Of a stretch of DNA of 64,000 bases, positions 15,903-25,531 are shown one piece after another (within the stretch, counting starts at the first letter, position 1; each line of letters opens with the position of its first letter). The notes under the pieces were generated by a model. The model was not told the DNA's origin, searched no databases, and saw nothing but the letters and a program-made list of their open reading frames with translations. Made by a program: the position numbers and the translations under genes. The DNA comes from Nitrosomonas marina (GTDB lineage: Bacteria; Pseudomonadota; Gammaproteobacteria; Burkholderiales; Nitrosomonadaceae): contig NZ_FOIA01000011.1 of assembly GCF_900111605.1 (NCBI RefSeq), forward strand, positions 1 to 64,000, given 5' to 3'.

Positions 15903-18900
15903 CTACCCTAAACGACCACCTGCAATATTTTCTTCGTCAACGCCGCCTGCCGGTTCAACATCCTCACCGGGATTCTGAGCAGGCTTTCGAAAGACCGGAA
16001 AAATAATACCCGGTCCCGTATCAATCATGCCCTCCCGGCAGTTATCCGGCAACAGCAGGACCGGTTCCCCGCTGGCATTAAAACTACAGGGCTTGTTCAG
16101 AATATTGATATGGAACACATATGCACCTGATGGCAGACGCTCGCCGCGCACTATTTCCATATCGATAAAGGTCACTACCGGTTCGTTGGCAATGGTTTTA
16201 CCAACAAAAACTGCATTTGTGACCGTATCGCCGATTTGCAAGAACAATCTACGGTATTCTGGAAAACGCAGCGCCGGTCCGGCCGAGATCGAGTCCAGCA
16301 CATCGTTGTAATCACCGCTTCTGAGTTTTTCCACATGCAAATCCACTATCACCGCATTGTCGGCCTTGAAACGGTTGCACCGGTCGGCGTCAGTGGGGTC
16401 GGGCACGGTAATATGCGGCGGCGCAGGTATATCGCCGCATTCGACCGGGCTGATTGGTATCATTATACCGTTGATGAGACCATCTTCGCATTCAGCAGCA
16501 TACGTGCCTGGCAGGTTAAACTGAGTCAATGGCAGATCAATAATCGACAACAGGCCGCCCGTGTCGACAGTAGCCGCCCCGGCAAAATCCGAGAGCGAAA
16601 ACCGGTCATTAGCATCGCCATGCGCCAGTTGCCGCTCCAGCGTATAGCTTCGGTCCTCGGAACCTCGCCCCACAGTAAACGCACAATTGGTATTGAGCCC
16701 GACAAAAGCAAACTTGCGGAAAACCGTTGTATCATCTTCATCTTCCGACCGCGTGCCGACATTGATAAAAGCCATTGTAGCGCCGCAACCGCCCATGGTA
16801 TCAGCGATTCGCTGTGCTATGCCCGGCAGAGCGGAATACGATGCCCTGCCTACTTTAATCGTAAAGTCTTCAAAACCGGACAAACGCAAATTTTCCGAGC
16901 ATTCATCTTCACACTCACGCTCCGGTGGCGGCGGCAATGCTTCAAGTGCCAAACAGCGGGCGTTAGCCACGGAAAACAGCCTGCCGCGTGCCGTTCTGGT
17001 AGCCCCACTATCACAAGGAAGCCCCCACATCGGTACTGTTTTGCTGAATCCGTCACCATTGATAGTCAATTCTTCGCGGTTGGTGCCCCCTATAATCGTA
17101 ATACTGGCCCAACCGGAAAAATCGGAGCCATTCAATAACAGGCCTGCCTCATCGGTTTCCAGCCGTTTCGGGATTTCCAGTGTAAAGGGGCGGCTGACCA
17201 GCAGATTACCACCTATGGGTGCTTCCGCCGCGCCGCCGATTCCGCCGCCAAGAAAAAGAAAGGGACGCAGTATGGGTTGGTCCAGGTCCTGGCTGCCAAT
17301 CACGATTGCGGCACCCCCCAGCAACGCTTCGATACCAAAAAAATCCAGCACCCATTCGAGAACCGCTGCAAATTTGGCAATACGTTTGATTTGCTTGATC
17401 GCTTCGACAGGATCGCCAGATATGCGTACCATGGTGGCGACATATTCCTGCGCAGCGGCCTGACGCACCTCATCGGGACAATCTTCCTCGGTGTCAGAAG
17501 GGTAGCAGTTTTCACTCACGGGCGGCGCCGGAACCACGCCGCATTTTACCGGTCCGATCGGGCGCATGACGCCAGACACTGCTTCATGGTCCGGCAGGCA
17601 GCCGGCATTGCTCCAGTCACCGCGCAAACCTATCAGGTAAGCAGGCAGCGCCGTTGTGCTGGCTTTGCGCAAAGCGCTGCCACCACTGTCCGACATCAGC
17701 AGCACAACTCCCTGAAAATCTGAATGACTGCCCGTTGCCGTCGGGTTTGTTTCAGCCAGTTGAATCTCCCCGGGCGTTCGTACCGCTATGAATTCATCCG
17801 GCAGATTATCCAGACGAAAGAAACAGCCATCCAGTGTGGGCAGTTGCTGTTGCCAGATAAATTCCCGAAATACAGGCTGTCCCGGATTGCCGAAATTACC
17901 AATATTCACTCGCATGGCCATACTGCCCGCACATGCAATTTTGGCGCGGTACGCTGTGGAGGCGAGCGTTTTATCGGCATCGCCGCAATCCTCATGGTCA
18001 TTCTCGTCAGCGCTCAAGTCGAGGATCACTGTCACCTTGCGCGCCTTGCGATCTTCCACATTGTCGACCGGCAAACCAGCCGCAGCACGGCGCAGCTGCG
18101 CGATTCGTTCGCCCAGCGCAGAAGCGGAATGATCAAGGATATCTCCAGCACGAATTCCTTCATCAATAAGCGTTTCGCGTACGCAATGCGTTCGTCTTGC
18201 TGACAATCCCAGATTATAAGTGTCGCTGGCAGTCGTGCTGGCCTCTCCAACCAGGCGGATATGCATGCCAGCAGCATCGGGAAAATCCACTTCAGCATCG
18301 CGCACTGCAGGAAGAATCGTATCGCGGATAAATCGCCGGTGCTCGGTTTTAACAAATGACGCATCAATGTCGAAATTCTGCAATTCCCAGGATTTGAACG
18401 CCGGGAAAAAAGGAAATAATGGCAACACCTCGGTTGCCGGTACTTCTCTGGCTTCTCCCGGGCCCTCTTCGGCTTCACCATAACACTGTCCGACTTCTTC
18501 GGGATCGGCTGCCGGATTGACCGGATCCAGTTGCAAAATCACATCCATCGCGCTGAGCGTGGCCGGCCCGACATCGCCATCGACCACCAGCGACTCACCA
18601 TTGGCATCAGTATGACTGCGCTGAAACTGCTCGACAGCAGCATCAGTGTAGCGACCGAACGTCTGTGTAGTCATCTCGCTGCGCACACCCGCGCGATCGA
18701 AGCCTGAGCAGTTGGCGTTCAACAGCAACCGCTGAATCAATTCAACAGCGGGGGCGCTATCTCCGCGCTCTACGATCCGCAGGTGCCCCGGTCCGTCAAA
18801 AACCGACTGGCGCACACTTTCAAGTGTAGGATCAAGTAAGAAATCTTCGGGATCAGGGCAGTCTGGCGTATCGGGGTCGGCGGCTGCACACCCCGCATCA

Positions 18901-19586
18901 CCGCAAGCCCGCTGAATCAGTGGGCTGCTACCTTGCTGCTGCAAGGTATGGACCAATTCATGGACAATCAACAGTTTCCCGGGGCGCGAGTAAGGCTGAT
19001 ATTCTCCATCGGCAAAATAAATATTGGAACCAAGCGTAAACGCCCGAGCGCCAAATCCTGCGGCCATGTGATCGGCCCGTTTGCCCGTATGGACACGGAC
19101 GCGGCCGAAACCGCTGCCCAGGCCCGCTTCAAAAAAACCACGGTTTTCAAGCGGCCTGCCGCCGAATGAACCACCGGAAAACAGTTCCGACGCCCATGCC
19201 GGTTCCAGATTCGCCTCATCTCGCATTTCCTGATCTTCTTCATCCGGTTTTCGCTGCAGTTCTTCCTCACATTGACTGCACGCACGCTGTACCTGTGATT
19301 TGCCTGTCGATATATTGTTTTCAATAACAGGTGCAGCTACCTGAACGGCGCTTTCATCTGGCGTAACAGAGTGGTTGACAACTTGCTCGGCAATACGATC
19401 AGCCTCTTTCTCGAACTGATCGTTTGGTTGTCCGATTCGAAGTTTGGTTTGTATGCAGCGGGATGTGCGCAGAATATCAGCCACTGCACGCTGTTGCTGC
19501 GCCTGTGTTCGCTGGCGGTTTGTCGCAGTTTTAATCTTTTCTCTGGCAGTTGCTGGCTTAGCTGCGTTTTTTACCGCTGTCTCCAC
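15903..19586 (-). CDS. Large DUF4157 multidomain protein with peptidoglycan-binding-like and OmpA-like modules
   Basis: A GTG at 19586 has AGAGG six bases upstream, so I prefer it to the TTG five codons earlier. The 1227-residue protein begins with a leader-like motif (QTKLRIGQPNDQFEKEADRI, about 46-65) and CSQCEEELQRKP. DUF4157 follows with HELVH at 209-213. A segment at about 280-345 (VELIQRLLL...DGDVGPATLSAM) resembles PG_binding_1 domains. At about 400-545 there is an OmpA-C-like domain (RLVGEASTTASDTYNLGLSA, then RKARKVTVILD). The C-terminal half is beta-rich and carries two related blocks ending in GVMRPIGPVKCGVVPAPP and GIMIPISPVECGDIPAPP. It may be a cargo or a particle-associated structural or wall-binding protein; the sequence does not decide. 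Confidence 0.72.
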   Translation of the reverse strand: METAVKNAAKPATAREKIKTATNRQRTQAQQQRAVADILRTSRCIQTKLRIGQPNDQFEKEADRIAEQVVNHSVTPDESAVQVAAPVIENNISTGKSQVQRACSQCEEELQRKPDEEDQEMRDEANLEPAWASELFSGGSFGGRPLENRGFFEAGLGSGFGRVRVHTGKRADHMAAGFGARAFTLGSNIYFADGEYQPYSRPGKLLIVHELVHTLQQQGSSPLIQRACGDAGCAAADPDTPDCPDPEDFLLDPTLESVRQSVFDGPGHLRIVERGDSAPAVELIQRLLLNANCSGFDRAGVRSEMTTQTFGRYTDAAVEQFQRSHTDANGESLVVDGDVGPATLSAMDVILQLDPVNPAADPEEVGQCYGEAEEGPGEAREVPATEVLPLFPFFPAFKSWELQNFDIDASFVKTEHRRFIRDTILPAVRDAEVDFPDAAGMHIRLVGEASTTASDTYNLGLSARRTHCVRETLIDEGIRAGDILDHSASALGERIAQLRRAAAGLPVDNVEDRKARKVTVILDLSADENDHEDCGDADKTLASTAYRAKIACAGSMAMRVNIGNFGNPGQPVFREFIWQQQLPTLDGCFFRLDNLPDEFIAVRTPGEIQLAETNPTATGSHSDFQGVVLLMSDSGGSALRKASTTALPAYLIGLRGDWSNAGCLPDHEAVSGVMRPIGPVKCGVVPAPPVSENCYPSDTEEDCPDEVRQAAAQEYVATMVRISGDPVEAIKQIKRIAKFAAVLEWVLDFFGIEALLGGAAIVIGSQDLDQPILRPFLFLGGGIGGAAEAPIGGNLLVSRPFTLEIPKRLETDEAGLLLNGSDFSGWASITIIGGTNREELTINGDGFSKTVPMWGLPCDSGATRTARGRLFSVANARCLALEALPPPPERECEDECSENLRLSGFEDFTIKVGRASYSALPGIAQRIADTMGGCGATMAFINVGTRSEDEDDTTVFRKFAFVGLNTNCAFTVGRGSEDRSYTLERQLAHGDANDRFSLSDFAGAATVDTGGLLSIIDLPLTQFNLPGTYAAECEDGLINGIMIPISPVECGDIPAPPHITVPDPTDADRCNRFKADNAVIVDLHVEKLRSGDYNDVLDSISAGPALRFPEYRRLFLQIGDTVTNAVFVGKTIANEPVVTFIDMEIVRGERLPSGAYVFHINILNKPCSFNASGEPVLLLPDNCREGMIDTGPGIIFPVFRKPAQNPGEDVEPAGGVDEENIAGGRLG

Positions 19587-19647
19587 ATCTAACCTCTTCA
19601 AATGGAATTACCATTTTTTGGCCCCGGCATCGCGGGTTCACGATAGA

Positions 19648-20415
19648 CTAAAAATGACCTGAGATACCGACACCCGTACTTACTTGCCTGACATCGGTCA
19701 AATTGTCGGGATCGGCAGTCAGGTCGAGCTGAAAATCCAGATTCAGTCCATTACCCAAAGAAACGGGAATATCGAGTTCGAGCACGCCATTCTGAAAAAA
19801 ATTGTAGGCCTTTAATCCACCACCGGTGCCGTAAGATAAAACACTGCCGAATGTTTCGTTGGCACCGAAAAATCCGAAACCGGTCTGCAGCAGATTCACA
19901 CCCACGCCATATCTCAGGAACGTGTCCCACATTAAATCGTTATCTCCGGGATACAGCGATGCTACGCGATAAAACTGATGTGCATTTGCCCGGAGATTAT
20001 CGTCGATATCCAGTTTCAACGCAGTAACAAGGCAGGGAAAATCGGGAAACTCCGGGCTGGCATAACACCGGCTGGTATAGATCGAACCGCTGCGCGGTGC
20101 TGGAACCGAAGCTGAAGGAGCATTGTTTTTTGACTTAATCGGATCCGGTTGCTGCTGCCGTTGAATAATTGGTTCAGCTACTGATGACACTGCAGCAGAA
20201 TTTTGTTCCTGCTGTACGGCTTGCGCTGCAAAATGGTCTGTTCCCTGATCGTATCGATCATTGGGCTGGTCGATCCGGATTTTAGACTGGGTTCTCTGTT
20301 TTCTGAGGAGAGACTGCAAGACTTCAGAGTGGCGGAAACTTGACTGCAGGCCCGACCGTTTTACCGGTACCGCAGCAGGTTTGATTTGTTTTCGTTGGTT
20401 ATACGCTTGCATCAT
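19648..20415 (-). CDS. Protein with an eCIS-cargo-like leader but no DUF4157 HExxH
   Basis: The ATG at 20415 has AGAGGTGA just upstream. The 255-residue protein carries the same kind of leader as its neighbours (RTQSKIRIDQPNDRYDQGTD near residue 50), but the usual EADRIA is degenerate (GTDHFAAQA). There is no HELTH domain. After a Q/P-rich linker (about 70-100) the C-terminal 150 residues have alternating beta-like strands and Gly/Asn turns, such as LLQTGFGFFGANETFGSVLSY, ending in GVGISGHF. I do not recognise this domain. It could be a cargo with an unknown effector fold, or a pore-like beta structure. It is first in the block with the two DUF4157 genes. Confidence 0.6.
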   Translation of the reverse strand: MMQAYNQRKQIKPAAVPVKRSGLQSSFRHSEVLQSLLRKQRTQSKIRIDQPNDRYDQGTDHFAAQAVQQEQNSAAVSSVAEPIIQRQQQPDPIKSKNNAPSASVPAPRSGSIYTSRCYASPEFPDFPCLVTALKLDIDDNLRANAHQFYRVASLYPGDNDLMWDTFLRYGVGVNLLQTGFGFFGANETFGSVLSYGTGGGLKAYNFFQNGVLELDIPVSLGNGLNLDFQLDLTADPDNLTDVRQVSTGVGISGHF

Positions 20416-20858
20416 CAAGTCACCTCTCAAGTTGATGATGATTGATAACGTTAAGACACCGACATACCGTCATGATCAATATGCCAAGAGCTGGGAAAGT
20501 CACCTGCAGCCCTTCTGGTATCAAGAAAGATTAAGTCGCTGCATGCATACGGAGGGAGAGTGAAAAAGCGAGCCATTAACTGCCTCGCTTTTTGCAATCT
20601 GATCTCTCAAATCACACTTAAGGGTATTGAACCCCACATCAAGTCCGTTAAATGCCTGTAAGCTTCAGAACCAAAGTCTCCTCTGTGTACTAACTCTCAC
20701 AAAACCCGTTCTCAATCTGCCTATACCAATAGGACTGGCGCGTGAAATTCCATGCTACTCCATCAATTAAAAAAGTCAAGCTTTTTGTTGCTTTAATCAT
20801 TCCACTTCAATTTCCCGGCCTGCTTCCAGACAAGAGTGGTCGCAGTTCGTAACTAAAT
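20416..20858. other. Intergenic region between the eCIS operon and the cargo block
   Basis: The 443 bases contain the terminator at 20563-20593. To its left is the leader and probable promoter region of the cargo block (20416-20562). To its right are about 265 bases of untranslated sequence after the last eCIS gene, in which I see no gene. Confidence 0.6.
20563..20593. terminator. Bidirectional-type intrinsic terminator at the end of the eCIS operon
   Basis: AAAAAGCGAG and CTCGCTTTTT are perfect 10-bp arms around an 11-base loop. This gives an A-run/T-run hairpin that would work in either direction. On the minus strand it separates the eCIS structural operon from the cargo-like genes, so the latter probably have their own promoter. 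Confidence 0.85.
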
Positions 20859-23800
20859 TTATTTTAAATTATTAGTTTTCATAACCGAAGACGGAGCCAC
20901 CACGGCCAGACTGGCCTGTGGCATCATGTTATCTGCCACCATCCACTGATTATTGATATCCGGATTGGAACCGATCGGATGTACTCTGACACCAATGGTA
21001 CAGTTGCTCATATAGTTTTGCCGAACAATAAACATACGTCCCATTGTGCCAAAAATCCGAATACCCTCAATCTCAGTCTGACGACTGAATGAAAAACGCT
21101 GAATTGTAATATGATTATCAATAATCGATAAATGATTGCAGTTGCCGCAAAAAATTCCACCTCTGCGATGGACCGTTACTGGCGGCAGCAATACGTGGAT
21201 GGTATTGCCTTCTATTGTGACTCGGCCCGCTTGATAGCGCTGATTCCCGCTCTGTTTACGGTCGCTGACACCGATGTGTATGCCTTCCTGGACGCCATCC
21301 AGAGAATTATTCAATATACGCACATCCCTTGCAGTGCGTCCACCACAGACAATGCCTTTATAAGCGACAGACGGATTCTGACTGCCTAATGCGGTAAACC
21401 AGTTTTCAAATGGGAGAATACTGGCACGATAAACCGGATCGGTCAGTACTCTGGCAGCAATTGTTTTAGCGGTATTTAACAATAGCTGATTACTGGCAAC
21501 TGTGTTAGCGCCGAGTTCCTGGGTCAGACTCGTTTTCCAGACATTGCCGGCCACAGGTGATTCAATCATGATGCGACGATTGCTGTTGACCGCATCCATT
21601 TGGATATTCTTCTTCCCGGCAGCGCGTGTACTCTCAAAATTCCTGACTTCGCCATTGTTGATCAGCAGACGCCGCGCTCTTGCGGCAAAAAGCCTGTCGC
21701 CCAACTGTGTCTGCAGTGTCCAGCTGCGCGGTTTGGGACGTGTTTTTATATGATTGTCCCGAACCGTCAACCGCTCCATATTCAAAAACAGCATACCAAT
21801 CTGCTGATGCCCCACATCGCAGTAACATCCCTGGATTTGCGCCGTGCCTGTTTGCGAATCGGTATGCCGCACTGTTAAACATGTTGCGCCCGGCCGAGTA
21901 CCGGCCGCATTACGCAACGTTACCTGATTAAGGTGTACTTGCGCACAGTTTTGAAACGTCAATGCGCCATTAAGCGTTTTTAAGTCTCCAGCGTTGCCGG
22001 CCGAGCGGGCTTCGACATACATGTCACGTATCGTCACACTGGCGCATGCCTCGAACCGTAACGCCGTTTCACCTGTACTGGTGATAATACGCGTGCCGGG
22101 GCCTGCCCCGGAGATTTTCAGATGGCCCTTGCCCTGTACCTGCTTTTCCGTCGACAGCTGATACTCTCCCTCGCGAAAGCACAACGAAGCATCCTGATTG
22201 TCAAAGATCTGGTCAAACACAGATTCCCAGCCTGGACGCGGGAAAACAGTATATGTCGCACATCCGTCAATTTCACGTTGACATAACAGGTTCAATGCAT
22301 CCTGGACACTGCGGATTTCAGGCGCCTGCAATGACTGGCATAGCGTTTCATCCTTAATAACCGGCAACGTCGTCGCCGCATGATGGCACAACAGTGCGTC
22401 GATAATCTGCCTTACATTGGCCCGCATATTTGAACTGTCTGGAAAATCTCCCCCCAGCAGTTGCGCGAGCAGGCTGGCAACTGTAGGTTGGTCGTTGTCT
22501 CCGCAGTCAGGCACGCGATAACATACATCCCCGGCCTGCAAATCCGTCAGTGGTGGAAATCCAAAGCGCTGGCAAATCAGGCTCTCTTCCGGCGCGAATA
22601 CACCACCGCTTATCGTACCCAGCAACATGTAATGATGATGAATACCAGCAGGTTCGGCAGTCGACAACAGCGTTTCACCCGCTACATTGACCGTCTGCCG
22701 CACCACTGTATACCAGAAATCTCCGGCCAGCATCTGCCAGTCTGCAAGCTCTATGATCAATGTCATGACGTCATGATTGATTGATATTGTACTGCCTTCA
22801 ATCACATGGCCGTGCGCATCGGCGCTTGAGCTGGTAGACAGCGTTACGCCACGGTCGGCGCCACCCAGCAACACCCATTCAGTACCGGATTTCTCGAGCT
22901 CACAATATCCGTCCCACCGGCGCACTGCGGTAAAACCCGAGGGTGCCGAACCTGGATATCCATTGACCAGTTCGCCACGGGCCGGTGTAAAAGCCGTTGC
23001 CAGATGCTTGCCTAAATGCTTTTCACTGTCATAGGTCTCGGGCGTCAATGCATCAGGATCGGAGTATCCGTCAAAAAACTCGTATACCCAGTTACTTGAA
23101 CTGAAACCGGGAGGCTCGTCGTCAATTATGTGCTGTTCCGCACCATTTTCCGAAGACCATTTGAGTACCACTCGCTGCGGCTGTCCGCTAATACCATCGT
23201 ACTGAACATGGTGCACTTCTACCCGAAACAGGTAATTTCCAAGCTTGTCCTGCAACGCGATCTCATCAGCACAAGGGTCGCATGGGTCAGGTTCGGTGCT
23301 GCCCTGGCGCACCGTCAATGTCAGTTTTGCATTACCCACAGACGGATTTTGCACATTGTCTTCAGGATCCACATCGGTTTCGCACCACTTGACCTGCGCC
23401 ATCGTTTGCGTCCGCGTACACGTATCTGCACCGTGCAGGCCCGGATCGCGCAGGTCAGTATCTTCCAGTGCAATAACGGTGCGTTCCCAGATGTCGACAT
23501 ACAATCGATAATCCCCACCTGGCAACGTCGGAGCACCGGGAAAATCTGCCTGGTGCTCATATTCGAAAACAATTCCACTGGCATCCGACAACGTTGCTGC
23601 GGGATCCGGGCGCACCTGTGCAATCAAGCCGTCAACATAACAATAACCCCACTGCAGTGCATAACTTCTGCTGCCATCCGGATTTTCGGTAATACCGACC
23701 AGCCCTCGTTCTCGCGGCGTGCCACTGCCGATCACATCGATCAGAGCATTGGTCACTCTGCTTTTATCAATATCTGCCAACTCATTCCAGTCAGCATCGG

Positions 23801-23882
23801 TCAGCATTCTACCCATTTGCTGGTAAATACCGGAATATCGCTTTTTGGCATCAAAACTGTTTCGTGATATATGTGTTTTCAT
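20859..23882 (-). CDS. DUF6519 and right-handed beta-helix protein of the eCIS
   Basis: The 1007-residue protein begins with the DUF6519 signature (ISRNSFDAKKRYSGIYQQMG, then RMLTDADWNE). From about residue 560 it shows the spaced short strands of a parallel beta-helix (FQNCAQVHLNQVTLRNA, RVTIEGNTIHVLLPP, SIIDNHITI, IVRQNYMSNCTIGVRVHP). Beta-helices are typical of tail spikes and surface-binding proteins. As the last gene of the eCIS operon it could be the particle's target-binding or baseplate-peripheral component. No separate tail-fibre gene is visible, which supports that reading, but receptor binding is inference. Confidence 0.7.
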   Translation of the reverse strand: MKTHISRNSFDAKKRYSGIYQQMGRMLTDADWNELADIDKSRVTNALIDVIGSGTPRERGLVGITENPDGSRSYALQWGYCYVDGLIAQVRPDPAATLSDASGIVFEYEHQADFPGAPTLPGGDYRLYVDIWERTVIALEDTDLRDPGLHGADTCTRTQTMAQVKWCETDVDPEDNVQNPSVGNAKLTLTVRQGSTEPDPCDPCADEIALQDKLGNYLFRVEVHHVQYDGISGQPQRVVLKWSSENGAEQHIIDDEPPGFSSSNWVYEFFDGYSDPDALTPETYDSEKHLGKHLATAFTPARGELVNGYPGSAPSGFTAVRRWDGYCELEKSGTEWVLLGGADRGVTLSTSSSADAHGHVIEGSTISINHDVMTLIIELADWQMLAGDFWYTVVRQTVNVAGETLLSTAEPAGIHHHYMLLGTISGGVFAPEESLICQRFGFPPLTDLQAGDVCYRVPDCGDNDQPTVASLLAQLLGGDFPDSSNMRANVRQIIDALLCHHAATTLPVIKDETLCQSLQAPEIRSVQDALNLLCQREIDGCATYTVFPRPGWESVFDQIFDNQDASLCFREGEYQLSTEKQVQGKGHLKISGAGPGTRIITSTGETALRFEACASVTIRDMYVEARSAGNAGDLKTLNGALTFQNCAQVHLNQVTLRNAAGTRPGATCLTVRHTDSQTGTAQIQGCYCDVGHQQIGMLFLNMERLTVRDNHIKTRPKPRSWTLQTQLGDRLFAARARRLLINNGEVRNFESTRAAGKKNIQMDAVNSNRRIMIESPVAGNVWKTSLTQELGANTVASNQLLLNTAKTIAARVLTDPVYRASILPFENWFTALGSQNPSVAYKGIVCGGRTARDVRILNNSLDGVQEGIHIGVSDRKQSGNQRYQAGRVTIEGNTIHVLLPPVTVHRRGGIFCGNCNHLSIIDNHITIQRFSFSRQTEIEGIRIFGTMGRMFIVRQNYMSNCTIGVRVHPIGSNPDINNQWMVADNMMPQASLAVVAPSSVMKTNNLK

Positions 23883-23951
23883 AGTCAGAATTCCGTTAGT
23901 AGCAGAATAAAACGCCAGGCTCGATTTCTACAAACAGCAGTTCCCCTCCGT

Positions 23952-25523
23952 TCACTCAGGAATAGCCAGCAAACGCGAATCGGGAATTACAAGCGCTTGC
24001 TTATCCAATGGCAAATAGTCGCGTAATTTTTCAACCACGGCATCCGCAAGAAAACTCAAATACCCGCTGTGATACGCACCCATTTCAGTGCCGTCCTCTG
24101 CGCCGCGTGTAATTGTTCTCGGCGTAGCTGGATGCAATACCCCGCTGCTACGGTCGCCAAAACGCTTTGACAGCATGACCGGCAAATCCCGCGTGGTATG
24201 AATCAGCCGCATATCGCCCGCATCCTGATTCCGCGCTATGCGCGAATAGCGTAAGCAATGCTGCTCCGGCGGCGTCAAATCGGGCAAATGATGCCGGTGT
24301 ATCAACCCCAGAAAAATACAGTCGCTGGCAAGAAGGTATTCGCTGAGTGTGGATTCCAGAACAGTGCAGTATTCCAGCTTGACTCGCCCGCGTGCCACCT
24401 GTATCTGTCTGAATAAACAATTTTGCGCAGTAATCACGGCAGACACTTTATCGATACTGTGCACTTCCACCTTGCGCGCGGCACATTTCACTAATTCCAC
24501 GCGACCCGAATCCAGTTCCAGCGTATTCAGTAAATTGACGCCCTCAAAGCGCCAGGTATGAAAATCGGGATCGCCCACGCCATCTTCGACCTGACCAAGC
24601 TGAATCGTACGGCGGATATTGACCGGAACAAAGTTGTCTTTACCGAATGTTCTGTTCCGATAGACCGTGGTATTGTTTTCGGTAATTACGTCGATAAGCC
24701 TCAAAAATGCTTCACTCGGTTCTTGAGACCAGTTCACCGTTTGTATCCGGTCCGGAAAAAAACCGGCTGGCGGCACTGTGTAAAGCAGAATCCTGTCTGG
24801 ATGGAAATGGCCAGAACACCAGTCTCCGCTGCGAAAATCGACAGTACGGCGGGACACATCCTCAAAGCTGTTCGGGTAACATGGCGCGCCATGAAAACTC
24901 ACTTGGCGCCAGGTTCGTGTATCGCCATCGATACTGCTTTGTTGCGCGGCAGGATTGCTGGTGTTTGATTTTACCGCTCCTGAAGGACATCTGAAATCAG
25001 GCGTCACTGCCGGCAGACCAGGATGACGGGCAGCAATTGAAGGTGGCGTCAAAGGCACTGCATCTGACAATCCATAATGAATTTCAGGCATTAACGGCAC
25101 ATTCAGCCGGGGCGTTACGGCAACACGTTTCCATCCTTCCTGAAGCACCACTTCCAGCTGCGCAACCGATTCGGCAATTTCTTCAACAACACGCAGTGTA
25201 CCTTTTCCCTGACGCCAGCGTATCGCTCTGGCGATTTCATCGCGCCGACCCTTTGCAAGCGGTGAAACCAGGCGCACATCAAGCAAATCAGCAAAATACG
25301 GCAACAGCCAGTCCTGGCAAGCCGGCGCACCAGCATTCGGATTGTCCGGAAAATGATCGGCCAGAAACTGTTCCAGCGTCGCATGCAGCTGATTCAGCAA
25401 AACTGCATTACCGGAAAAATATTTCTTCAGATCACCGCTGCCTCCGTATTGCCTGCTGTCACGATTACGGTAAACAGCCGGTATTATCCGGAAAAGCGTT
25501 TCTGCATGATTTTTGTCAGCCAT
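23952..25523 (-). CDS. eCIS phage tail protein I-like baseplate component
   Basis: The 523-residue protein has an N-terminal region of about 150 residues (LFRIIPAVYRNRDSRQYG, LLPYFADLLDVRLVSPLAKG, RRDEIARAIRWRQGKGTLRV) matching the tail protein I-like (TIGR02242-type) domain of contractile baseplates. The C-terminal part is beta-rich and unassigned; LELDSGRVELVKCAARKVEV and what follows suggest repeated short strands. It sits nine bases after the Afp12-like gene and 69 bases before the DUF6519 gene, which is the usual position for the outer baseplate/fibre-attachment component. Confidence 0.75.
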   Translation of the reverse strand: MADKNHAETLFRIIPAVYRNRDSRQYGGSGDLKKYFSGNAVLLNQLHATLEQFLADHFPDNPNAGAPACQDWLLPYFADLLDVRLVSPLAKGRRDEIARAIRWRQGKGTLRVVEEIAESVAQLEVVLQEGWKRVAVTPRLNVPLMPEIHYGLSDAVPLTPPSIAARHPGLPAVTPDFRCPSGAVKSNTSNPAAQQSSIDGDTRTWRQVSFHGAPCYPNSFEDVSRRTVDFRSGDWCSGHFHPDRILLYTVPPAGFFPDRIQTVNWSQEPSEAFLRLIDVITENNTTVYRNRTFGKDNFVPVNIRRTIQLGQVEDGVGDPDFHTWRFEGVNLLNTLELDSGRVELVKCAARKVEVHSIDKVSAVITAQNCLFRQIQVARGRVKLEYCTVLESTLSEYLLASDCIFLGLIHRHHLPDLTPPEQHCLRYSRIARNQDAGDMRLIHTTRDLPVMLSKRFGDRSSGVLHPATPRTITRGAEDGTEMGAYHSGYLSFLADAVVEKLRDYLPLDKQALVIPDSRLLAIPE

Positions 25524-25531
25524 ATTTTGTC

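Noticed and set aside
16236..17138. 300-codon plus-strand frame inside the large DUF4157 gene
   Set aside because: Antisense shadow of a well-supported gene, with no own ribosome binding site or domain.
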